In this document: in pieces, positions 19,601 to 26,402 of the stretch | How the letters are laid out: every line of letters begins with the position of its first letter | How positions within the stretch are numbered: the first letter of the stretch is position 1 | NCBI GenBank assembly: GCA_050950645.1 | Contig: JBMNHZ010000001.1 | Span: 62,001 to 126,000 of the forward strand | DNA from: BRH-c25 sp012519325 | GTDB taxonomy: Bacteria; Bacillota; Clostridia; Lutisporales; Lutisporaceae | Direction: 5' to 3' | DNA: 64,000 nt | The notes under the pieces: model-generated | Told to the model about the DNA's origin: nothing | What the model saw: only the letters and a program-made list of their open reading frames with translations | Databases searched by the model: none | Position numbers and translations under genes: made by a program

Positions 19601-22091
19601 CCTCACTGGGCGGAACCAGACTTCTTCTCATATTGTCCAATATTTTCCACCTGTTTATTGCAGATAACGGATTCCTTACAATTTCCCCCTTTGCATTGCG
19701 CACTTTTGAAAAAAGCCATTGTATCAGCTGCCAGTCACCCCTGGTCCATCTGTGCAAGCGCATTGAGAAGGAACTGTAACTGGAAGGATATCCGTCAATA
19801 AGCTCAATATCTGTGACAAGCCCTGTTCTTACATGCGCCCCTTCTATAAGGTCGTGGCTCAAAACTGAATTCTCAGGTATCATATTTCTTAAGATTCCCT
19901 GAAAAACTTCAAGCTCGTATATCCCTTTGCCTGTAAATATGCCTTCTCCAAAATAATCCTGATATATATCAGAAACAGCATTGGTATAAATATCTATGCC
20001 CCCCTGTCCGGCAAAGATCCATGCAAACCTGGAGGCATTTGCACTTACTATGTCTACACTGATGCGAGGCTGCAATAATCCATACCCCTCTGTTACAATT
20101 CCTTTCTTATCATCAACAACTGCTTTGTTAAGAGGATGAATGATTGTCCCTATAAGCTTTTTGGCAGTCTCAATACTGAGCTTCGTGTCGGAATCAATGG
20201 TTATTACATATTTTACACCTTTCAGAGCACTGATATTTCCCTCAATATGCTCGAAGGATGCTCCCTTGCATCCCAACAGCAGCTCGTTGAATTCATACAG
20301 GGCGCCTCTTTTACGTTCCCAGCCCATCCATCTGTTCTGAACTTTACATAAAGTCCTTCTCCTATGGAAAAAAAAGAACTTATCTTTATTTTTCCCATAT
20401 TTGCTATTCAACTCTCTTACCTTCTCACTTGCTGCTCTGATTATATCCTGATCCCCTTCCGCCTTTTCCTGATCATGGTCCTTATAATCTCCGAGCAAAG
20501 CAAAATATAGGTTCTCCTCTCTATTAGCAAGATAGTATTCTTCAAGCTTCAAAAGCAGCTTCACAGCATTACTGCCTTTTGTGATTAAAGTAGGCATTAC
20601 AACAACTGCAGCTGCCTCTTCCGGTATCCCTTCCTTAAGCTCAAGCTTTGGCAGAAATGCCGGAGGCTTTATATGCACAAGTATCCAATTTACTGCCGAA
20701 ACAGAAATATCGCTTGCAGGAATAAATACAGCCAAGGCTACCAGCACCTGTATCCAAAATCCCGCCGCACCTTCTTTATAAGAATAATTAAGCAGCAGAA
20801 GCACCAGGAAAATCGTTGAAATAGCCAATGTTACGAAATACAGTACTTCCGGTGAATAAGTCTGCACCCCTTTATGGATAATTTTGTTCAGCAACTGCCC
20901 CTTATGCTCCCTGAAAAGATAATAACCTATGTGCCTGTTATCTTCCACGGCACATTCGATTAGTTTTCTTGCAACTTTAACCTCTGACACTTTAAGCTTT
21001 TTTGAGAGCTTCTCCAATTCATGACGATAGCTGTCTCTTGAAGCAAAGTCCATTTTTTGATATATCCCCGCCGGATCCTGCCTCAGTATCTGTTCAACCT
21101 GGCTCAGCTCCTCAAAAATCACCTTCCAGTCCAAGGTGGATATAAACCTCAGGCTGGTAATGGAATTTCCCATTGAAACCTGCCGGGCAGCCTGTTCCTT
21201 ATGCTCCAGGTGGGTAATACTTTCTGAAGTAGCATGCTGCTCGGATAATCTTTCATCAATATAACGTATTATAGGAGCTATTTCTACGCCGTGCTTCTTG
21301 AGCTTATTGAGCAGATGCTCACCAAAGGAGGGATTGATATTTTCCAGGTGCCTCATGTTTTCTTTCACAATCGCCAGCAGTTCCTCGGGCTTCCTGTCCT
21401 TGTAATTGAGAAGTTGTTCTGCAAGCCTTTCAGCTTTATGCCATTGCTGCTGTGATATTGAAATATTTCCACAAACATATCTTACATGTTCAATAAGAGC
21501 CATTCTAATCATTATTGGTATTGCCCAGAGTTCCCCATTTGAAAGCAGGGACTGGGACTGATAAGCGGATACGAAGCCTATCAGCTGCTTATCGTCAAAT
21601 CTGCCGTCTGTGTGTGAAACCAATTCCAATGCTATGGCATATACTCTTGGATATCCCTTCAAAAATCCGGATTTCAGCCTGGGCAGCTGATAATAGTATT
21701 TTCTGGATAAGTTCTGTCTTATCTCCTTTACCTGTTCTTCAATAATATAGAAATTGTCAAGCAGCCATTCTGCGGCAGGAGTCACACTGCTCCTTTCATT
21801 TGCATACTCATTAAGGTCCTTGTATACGGAGGTAATGAAGCGGAAGTTCTTATTCATTCTGCTTTCAAGACTGAAGTACTGCTTTGTGTTTTTCCCGACA
21901 ACATGCTTGCGTGCTAATTCCAACGCATGTTTTTCCAGTTCTTCGGCATTCAAAATAGCATCGTATACCTCGGTTTCATCCCTGTCTATTAAATACAATA
22001 ACCTGCTGAGCAAGTATATCAAAACAGCAGCAAGAACAAATGCTGCCATATAGAAATAATTAGCCATCATATACAATATAATCCTCACCAT
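13644..22091 (-). CDS. Cyclic beta-glucan synthase-like protein (GT84/GH94, NdvB type)
   Basis: This 2815-residue protein has the layout of cyclic beta-1,2-glucan synthases: an N-terminal membrane anchor, membrane helices near residues 430-480, a glycosyltransferase domain (VITIDSDTKL and RLHRWTRGDWQLIQW), more helices near 830-990, a glycoamylase-type domain (NFDFRLSYQYKAFGIPSLGL) and a C-terminal GH94 phosphorylase-like domain with the catalytic Asp in GSGDWNDGMNTVG. The family builds a glucan on the protein and cyclises it. Whether the product here is cyclic beta-1,2-glucan is inferred. The first codons are uncertain: the ATG at 22091 is too close to its ribosome binding site and a TTG at 22076 is better spaced. 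It is downstream of the nucleotidyltransferase gene and probably co-transcribed. Confidence 0.9.
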   Translation of the reverse strand: MVRIILYMMANYFYMAAFVLAAVLIYLLSRLLYLIDRDETEVYDAILNAEELEKHALELARKHVVGKNTKQYFSLESRMNKNFRFITSVYKDLNEYANERSSVTPAAEWLLDNFYIIEEQVKEIRQNLSRKYYYQLPRLKSGFLKGYPRVYAIALELVSHTDGRFDDKQLIGFVSAYQSQSLLSNGELWAIPIMIRMALIEHVRYVCGNISISQQQWHKAERLAEQLLNYKDRKPEELLAIVKENMRHLENINPSFGEHLLNKLKKHGVEIAPIIRYIDERLSEQHATSESITHLEHKEQAARQVSMGNSITSLRFISTLDWKVIFEELSQVEQILRQDPAGIYQKMDFASRDSYRHELEKLSKKLKVSEVKVARKLIECAVEDNRHIGYYLFREHKGQLLNKIIHKGVQTYSPEVLYFVTLAISTIFLVLLLLNYSYKEGAAGFWIQVLVALAVFIPASDISVSAVNWILVHIKPPAFLPKLELKEGIPEEAAAVVVMPTLITKGSNAVKLLLKLEEYYLANREENLYFALLGDYKDHDQEKAEGDQDIIRAASEKVRELNSKYGKNKDKFFFFHRRRTLCKVQNRWMGWERKRGALYEFNELLLGCKGASFEHIEGNISALKGVKYVITIDSDTKLSIETAKKLIGTIIHPLNKAVVDDKKGIVTEGYGLLQPRISVDIVSANASRFAWIFAGQGGIDIYTNAVSDIYQDYFGEGIFTGKGIYELEVFQGILRNMIPENSVLSHDLIEGAHVRTGLVTDIELIDGYPSSYSSFSMRLHRWTRGDWQLIQWLFSKVRNAKGEIVRNPLSAINRWKILDNMRRSLVPPSEVLLFLLSLWLFPGNAMVWLLFTIIAAVFPLFVSFAEAVVIKYNQKINEESGYGEMERLKRPLLRSLLTLTFLPHQAYLMLDAISRTLVRVLVTGKNLLEWTTAADMELALKNDMISYWKRMWMCPAAGISLWLLSIFRAPEGIIAVLPIALLWTAAPAIAYWISEPKTEPKNKLNEIEIAELRILARKTWSFFEDFVSALDNYLPPDNYQENPPNGIAHRTSPTNIGLFLASIMSARDLGYISTWEMLERLDNTITTIEKLKKWRGHLYNWYDTITLEVLRPNYISTVDSGNFIGYLMTLKQGLLEYKNKPSVDKSMVLGLKDTSELMKSENEHLSLPDEVFASALEGDIFTYSGFRELLEAIIEKSDLKRFSWGIKLHKSASSFLKEINCDGAHKSNEALVLRLEEMIERIDRIIEETSFLPLFDNKRKLFSIGYNEEEEQLTKSYYDLLASEARQASLISIARGEVKKEHWFMLNRTLTEVNGYKGLISWTGTMFEYLMPLLIMKDYPDTLLHETYDFVIRCQKDYGSRRKVPWGVSESGYYNFDFRLSYQYKAFGIPSLGLKRGLINDTVIAPYATVLALMVNPKEAYRNLTVLKREGLDSPYGFYEAIDYTPERLKRGKKSSIVRSFMAHHQGMSFMVLNNVINNNILQERFHREPIIKSVEILMQEKIPSKVIFAKEYKEKIEPFETVTKEDVEYTRILGLNNNILPEVHMLSNGEYSVMVTDNGSGFSKYKDLAVTRWREDSILNNSGMFFYIQDIDSGSVWSNSMVPCGILPNRYKVVFSQDKISISRTDGDIDTGTEIIVSPEDNVEIRRLTLTNHSQQAKILEITSYLEISIAHQSADLAHPAFNNLFIKTEYLHKYSTLLAVRRAREKKGIHLWAFHELTVQEEALGGIQYETDRAKFIGRGNMLDKPAAVRGSHPLSNTVGPVLDPIMSLRCRLRLQPGQTAKLNFITGVCESKEKIMLMTEKYHDISSIDRAFELAWTRSQVEMRYLNLKKEEVEVYRHMMAQILYLSPLRRKLENSIKGNRKGQPGLWTYGISGDFPIIVLFISRAEDLDLVKELIRAHEYWRMKGLIVDIVIIDEEESSYSRPLYNMLRDIVSISHARDMIDKAGGVTIKQGDSISEEDKQLFTAAARIVLKGKCGTLSVQTKVRNGKNAFEYKIWKNKDKRYNKYELKKLELENFNGFGGFDKEGREYVIRLTDGMNTPVPWCNIISNKNFGFLVTESGASTTWAENSRENRLTTWSNDPVIDPSGEIIYMRDEETGEIWSVTPHPIRTKAPYIIRHGFGYSVFEHSWHGIEHELTEFVPVTDSVKLCILKLRNLTNSKRKLSATYYARTVLGVFEQNTAQHIYTELHSNGAILVKNNYNTDFHGRIVFLDTNAKEKYYTGDRREFLGNIGGLKHPEALRKDRLSNTLGAGFDPCACLQTVIELKSREQIELVFILGQGESLDDVTRYTEKYRNVKRVHKALEEVIAFWEEVTKKITVTTPDVNMDILLNGWLLYQTLSCRIWARTAFYQSGGAFGFRDQLQDVMSIVDVLPEIARSQILFHASHQFIEGDVQHWWHPRSNKGIRTRFSDDLLWLPYVTVNYINRTGDIQILEERVEFLEDEQLREGEDERYKIHHISDVSSSLYDHCVRAIERALKFGHHGIPLMGSGDWNDGMNTVGNKGKGESVWLGWFLYDILMNFSEICRLKSDPNKADRYVNIAKEIAKAQEENAWDGNWYRRAYFDNGAALGSAENTECKIDSIAQSWSVISGAANSDRAKQAMQAVEQYLIKYDEGLVKLLTPPFDEGDLEPGYIKGYPPGVRENGGQYTHAAVWVIMAYCIMRNTDMAWKIFNMLNPINHANTMMEASRYKVEPYVMAADVYAVPPHTGRGGWTWYTGASGWMYNVGIQHILGFKKKADRIMIEPCIPRDWTEYNIRYKHNKNTIYNIIVRNQNSTNTGKVEIILDGKKLEGNEIGLAEDGIEHTAEVSII

Positions 22092-22166
22092 TCCTTTAGT
22101 GCTTAATAAGTTCAGCCGCGAGCTGCAAGTCTCTGGCCTCCGGTACTAATGAAATCCCTCTATCGA

Positions 22167-24653
22167 CTAAAGACCAGTGCCTGAGATAATGCTTTTTATT
22201 CTATCGGTAAATTCAGCGGCAAGCTCTCTTGCATACTCCTCAGACACTCCTTCTGCATAAACATTGCACACTGGCCTTTCACTATCCGGAAGTATAAGAA
22301 CCCATCCGTTTTCACTATTTATCCTTACTCCTTCAAATAATTCTATCTCCCTGTCCTTGTTTTCCTCAATGATTTCTCTTATAACCCTTCCTTTATGCCG
22401 CCAGTCGCATTTTACTTCGTTTTTCTCCATATGAAAATGCGGCAGTTCATTTACCAAATCATACAGGCTGACAGAATTTGCAGTCATAAAGTCAATCAGA
22501 TTCCCTATACCCCAAATCCCATCAAAGTTAAGTATATATTGAAATAAAGAGTTTCCCATCCCGGCTTTATCCTGAAACATTTCTTTCATAACAGCCGCAG
22601 GAGTGTTCTTAGTCCGCACAACCTCTATGCTGTAGCATTTAGCCATTTCCTCTATTACTCTAGATGCTGTGTGTGGGACTATAAGCCTTTTATCCATACC
22701 CGTCTTGAGAATTATTAATGAAGTTAAAGCAATTTGCTTATCCTTATCCAGTATTCTTCCCTTATGGTCAATAAGTAGAAAATTCTCTCCATCCTCGCTG
22801 AATATAACTCCCATACATGCCCCGCTCTTAACTGTCAGCTCGGCTATATGCTCATAATACTCTCTTGTGCTTTTATTGTCCTTTGCAAGTGTCTGATACC
22901 TGTCACTGGTGATGTCCGTCTCCACTATGCAGCCCATGTCAGCAAGATATGATGTGGCAAGGCGTGCTGCCTGCGGGGATACTGAAGCTGTAACCAGTTT
23001 AAGCTTTGAATTCCTTATTCTATCTGTGGATTTCAGCATATTTATACCGCTCTGGATATAGAAATCCTTAAAATTGTCCACTCTCATAATGTCTTTGATT
23101 CTATCTGCATTGCACCTTTTAAAATCCTCCCTTATAAAGCTGTTCTCAATTTTTCTCTCAGTTGCTCTGTCTATACTTATTCCCTCGCTGTTTGAGAACT
23201 CAATATGTACTTTGTTCTCTTCACCATAATCCTTTCGGATATGGACTCCGCCTTTCGCTTTGTAGAATCTGACAGCAAACCTCATCATAGGTACCAGGGC
23301 ATCTTCAATGCTGATTACCCCTATACCTGTAGACAGCACTCCGGATATCAGTGATTCCTTTATTATCTCAGCAGAATTCGAACCGTCACTGCTGACAATA
23401 ATTTTTGAACCCTCCTTAAGTATTGAGCCAAAGGCAGAGCCAAGCCGTGAAGCAAATTCCGGCGTAAGGCTTACATTTATATCTCCGCTGATATCTCTGT
23501 GTCCAAATATTGTTTTAGACACTTTTGTGCCCCATACCAGATTTTGTGCTACCACAGCATCTGCTCCAATTACCTTCTCCGGCCATATTTTAATGTCGGG
23601 TTTAACTATTGCACCTGTTTCCAAAGTAGAATTGCTTCCTATAACGGTATTTTCAAAAATATGTACCCCGCTTTTGACAGCCGCACCGCTGCATATTACT
23701 CCTCCTCTGCACTGGACGTTTTTTTCTATTCTGGAATTTTTCCAGATAATACTCTTCTTTATGGAGGTTGCTTCTTCGATCTCTACATCGTCGCCCAGTA
23801 TTGAAGCTTCGATTATTGTCCTATCTTTAATCCGGCAGTTATCTCCTATAAGCACCGGTGCTGTAAGATTACAGCTGTCTGATATCTCACAACCCTCGCC
23901 TACCCATATGCCCTTGCCAAGCTGCTTATATTTCACATCGGTTCTGACTCTTCCGGCTAATATGTCGTAGTTTACTTCCTTGTATATTCTGAGATCGCCG
24001 ATGTCGTTCCAATAGTCCTCTGTAATATATCCATACATGGGAACACTGTCCTTTAACAGCTTCGGAAACAAATCCTTGCTGAAGTCAAAATTATCACCCT
24101 TCTTGTAATAGTCAAGCACTTCAGGCTCAAGAATATATATTCCGGTGTTGATTGTATCGCTGAACACTTCTCCCCAACTGGGCTTTTCCATAAAGCTTGT
24201 TATCCTGCCGTCCTCGTCAATAATAACAACTCCGTATTCCAATGGTATAGTCACTTTTTTTAATACAAGTGTGGCTTTGGATTTCTTATGCCTATGAAAT
24301 TCCAACGCATTTTTTATATTTATGTCAGTCAAGGCATCTCCGCTTATGATAATAAAGGTATCATCATAAAAACCCTCCGCATTTTTTACACTTCCTCCTG
24401 TACCCAAAGGCGTTTGTTCAACATAATATCTTAAACTTACTCCGAATTCTTCTCCATCACCGAAATAATCGGTAATTACAGCAGGGAAGTATGCCAGTGT
24501 TGCTGCAATATCTGTAATATTATGTTTTTTGAGCAGTTCTATTGTATATTCCATAACCGGTTTATTAAGCACAGGTACCATTGGTTTTGGTATGCCGCAG
24601 GTCAGCGGCCTGAGCCTTGTGCCCTCTCCTCCGGCCATTATTACAGCTTTCAT
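22167..24653 (-). CDS. Sugar-phosphate nucleotidyltransferase fused to degenerate phosphomannomutase
   Basis: Residues 1-230 are a nucleotidyltransferase with the signature AGGEGTRLRPLT, the Lys of GIPKPMVPVLNKP, and the metal Asp in ISGDALTDI. Left-handed beta-helix repeats (VLIGDNCRIKDRTIIEASIL and others) follow to about residue 375. The last 450 residues resemble a phosphomannomutase, but the active-site Ser-His-Asn-Pro loop is replaced by GGVHIRKDYGEENK and the Asp-x-Asp-x-Asp metal loop by FSEDGENFLL, so mutase activity is unlikely. Proteins of this build are annotated as mannose-1-phosphate guanylyltransferase or glucose-1-phosphate transferase; the nucleotide is not certain. Placement beside the glucan synthase suggests it supplies the activated sugar. 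Confidence 0.85.
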   Translation of the reverse strand: MKAVIMAGGEGTRLRPLTCGIPKPMVPVLNKPVMEYTIELLKKHNITDIAATLAYFPAVITDYFGDGEEFGVSLRYYVEQTPLGTGGSVKNAEGFYDDTFIIISGDALTDINIKNALEFHRHKKSKATLVLKKVTIPLEYGVVIIDEDGRITSFMEKPSWGEVFSDTINTGIYILEPEVLDYYKKGDNFDFSKDLFPKLLKDSVPMYGYITEDYWNDIGDLRIYKEVNYDILAGRVRTDVKYKQLGKGIWVGEGCEISDSCNLTAPVLIGDNCRIKDRTIIEASILGDDVEIEEATSIKKSIIWKNSRIEKNVQCRGGVICSGAAVKSGVHIFENTVIGSNSTLETGAIVKPDIKIWPEKVIGADAVVAQNLVWGTKVSKTIFGHRDISGDINVSLTPEFASRLGSAFGSILKEGSKIIVSSDGSNSAEIIKESLISGVLSTGIGVISIEDALVPMMRFAVRFYKAKGGVHIRKDYGEENKVHIEFSNSEGISIDRATERKIENSFIREDFKRCNADRIKDIMRVDNFKDFYIQSGINMLKSTDRIRNSKLKLVTASVSPQAARLATSYLADMGCIVETDITSDRYQTLAKDNKSTREYYEHIAELTVKSGACMGVIFSEDGENFLLIDHKGRILDKDKQIALTSLIILKTGMDKRLIVPHTASRVIEEMAKCYSIEVVRTKNTPAAVMKEMFQDKAGMGNSLFQYILNFDGIWGIGNLIDFMTANSVSLYDLVNELPHFHMEKNEVKCDWRHKGRVIREIIEENKDREIELFEGVRINSENGWVLILPDSERPVCNVYAEGVSEEYARELAAEFTDRIKSIISGTGL

Positions 24654-24939
24654 CCTGTCACCTCATAGTAATATTTTTAACTATCTTCATGCATATACAT
24701 GCATAATGTCTCGTAAATCACACCATACAATATTTTCCCCCGTTAACCGAATTTTATTATTAATAAGCTCAAAAAAGCGGTAAGTCAGGGCTTACCGTAC
24801 AGATTTAAAACCAGTTTCTAATAAAACATGAAAAATTAGTGAAAAAGTTATCAATTAATGGTAAAATGGAATTGGTTACAAATAAATTTATTTATCTTTA
24901 CAATAAATAAATATCAATTAGAAAGGATGTTTTAATAAA
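24654..24939. promoter_or_regulatory. Divergent intergenic region with inverted repeat
   Basis: This region separates the divergent nucleotidyltransferase and aminotransferase genes. A perfect 9-bp inverted repeat, ATTTATTTA and TAAATAAAT with a 9-base centre, ends 26 bases before the aminotransferase start (24888-24914). It could be an operator or simply AT-rich promoter sequence. No definite promoter hexamers were chosen. Confidence 0.3.
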
Positions 24940-26256
24940 ATGAGTAAACCAGTATTGTCCGCTCACTTTGAATCAAGAACACCGTCAAGCGTCCGACTAG
25001 CTCAAATGAAATACGAAGAGCGGAAGGTCAAACCTCAAGCTGTTATCAATGTAGGTATAGGCAATGTTTCGCTCCCTACCAACCCTGCAATGCAGAAAAG
25101 GATGTTTTCACTCGATGCACCAGAAAGCCCTTTTGCAAAGGGTGTTATAAGGTACACAACAACTGCCGGCTTTGCAGAATGTCAGGATGCCTTTAAAAAT
25201 ATCCTTGAATGTGAGGGTTTCGACACAAGTAAGCTGCATGTTCAGGTAACTGACGGCGGATCTGCTGCCATGGAATTACTGCTGCTGGGTGTTTGCGGAC
25301 CTGCAGGTACTGACGAAAAACCCCTTATGGTAATTGACCCGGCATACACCAATTATATTTCCTTTGCTGAAAGAATCGGTAGAAAAATAGTCACTGTAAC
25401 CCGTACATTAAATGAGAACGGCAAGTTCAGTCTCCCGGAATTGGATGGAATAGAAGAAGTTATTAAAGCGAATAATCCTGGAGCACTGCTTGTTATTCCT
25501 TACGACAACCCGACAGGACAGTACTATGATTATGAAACACTTAAAGGGCTTGCGGCATTGTGCGTAAAATACAACATGTGGTTCGCAAGCGATGAAGCTT
25601 ACCGTGAACTTTTCTATGAAGAAGGAAGCAGACTTGTAAGCATCTGGGGAATCACCGATGCAGATGTACCCGGTATCGAGGGCAGGAGAATAAGCATTGA
25701 GACTGCATCAAAGGTTTGGAATGCCTGTGGCCTTAGAATAGGTGCCCTGATTACGGACAGTCCCGAATTCAATAACCGTTCGGTAGCCGAATACACTGCA
25801 AACCTTTGCGCTAATGCAATCGGACAGTATATTTTCGGTGCCCTGGCACATGAAAGTAAGGAGCAAATAGCTGCATGGTGCAAGAGTATGAGAGAGTATT
25901 ACAAAGAGCTGATACTTAATGTTTATAACGGGTTGAAAAAGCAAGAACCCCGATTAATAGTTTCAAGCCCTGACGCATCCATATACTCGGTTATTGACGT
26001 AAGAAATGTTGTAAAACCAGGATTTGATGCAAATGAGTTTGTATTGTACTGCGCAGGAAAAGGTTCCGTTAACCTGAATGGAGTAGAGACAACACTCCTG
26101 GTGGCACCAATGAAAGGCTTCTATAATACCAAAAAAGGTGAAAAAAATCCGGGAAGTACACAATTCCGTATCTCATTCGTAGAAACTCCCGAAAAAATGG
26201 CACAAGTTCCGGAATTGTTTGTTAAGCTTTTGCGACAGTACGAAGCACAAAGATAG
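24940..26256 (+). CDS. Class I/II PLP-dependent aminotransferase
   Basis: This 438-residue fold-type I aminotransferase has GGSAAMELLLLG near residue 105 (PLP phosphate region), IPYDNPTGQYY (Asn and substrate loop), SDEAYRELFY (Asp and Tyr) and the Schiff-base Lys in SIETASKVWNACGLRIG. The C-terminal RISF supplies the substrate-carboxylate Arg. The family resembles aspartate-type aminotransferases with an uncommon ASKVWN variant in place of the usual SKTFN, so substrate preference is open. It is one of the few plus-strand genes, transcribed away from the nucleotidyltransferase and ending at a terminator shared with alaS. The ribosome binding site, AAAGGA, is unusually far (about 12 bases) from the ATG. 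Confidence 0.88.
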   Translation: MSKPVLSAHFESRTPSSVRLAQMKYEERKVKPQAVINVGIGNVSLPTNPAMQKRMFSLDAPESPFAKGVIRYTTTAGFAECQDAFKNILECEGFDTSKLHVQVTDGGSAAMELLLLGVCGPAGTDEKPLMVIDPAYTNYISFAERIGRKIVTVTRTLNENGKFSLPELDGIEEVIKANNPGALLVIPYDNPTGQYYDYETLKGLAALCVKYNMWFASDEAYRELFYEEGSRLVSIWGITDADVPGIEGRRISIETASKVWNACGLRIGALITDSPEFNNRSVAEYTANLCANAIGQYIFGALAHESKEQIAAWCKSMREYYKELILNVYNGLKKQEPRLIVSSPDASIYSVIDVRNVVKPGFDANEFVLYCAGKGSVNLNGVETTLLVAPMKGFYNTKKGEKNPGSTQFRISFVETPEKMAQVPELFVKLLRQYEAQR

Positions 26257-26310
26257 AAAATTGCGCAGCAATTTTCAGACACGAGATACGAGACGCGAAA
26301 CACGAGATTT
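26256..26310. repeat. Hairpin repeat (TTGCG family) plus CACGAGA-type sequence
   Basis: A perfect 9-bp hairpin with a GCA loop (GAAAATTGC and GCAATTTTC, 26256-26276) starts on the last base of the aminotransferase stop codon. It is followed by a run of ACGAGA-like words. The same hairpin core begins the repeat island at 30451. Confidence 0.6.
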
Positions 26311-26340
26311 AGGGATGGGTTTTAAAGCTTGAATATAGCA

Positions 26341-26393
26341 AAAAAGGGGTATTGCTGACTACTTAAGTAGTTTTGCAATACCCCCTTATTGTT
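26341..26393 (-). terminator. Terminator between convergent aminotransferase and alaS genes
   Basis: A perfect 10-bp stem, GGGGTATTGC and GCAATACCCC, contains a second inner palindrome (ACTACTTAAGTAGT). On the minus strand it is followed by six T residues, as expected for alaS. On the plus strand the tail CTTATTGTTG is weaker but could also stop the aminotransferase transcript. Confidence 0.85.
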
Positions 26394-26402
26394 GCTGTTT
26401 TG

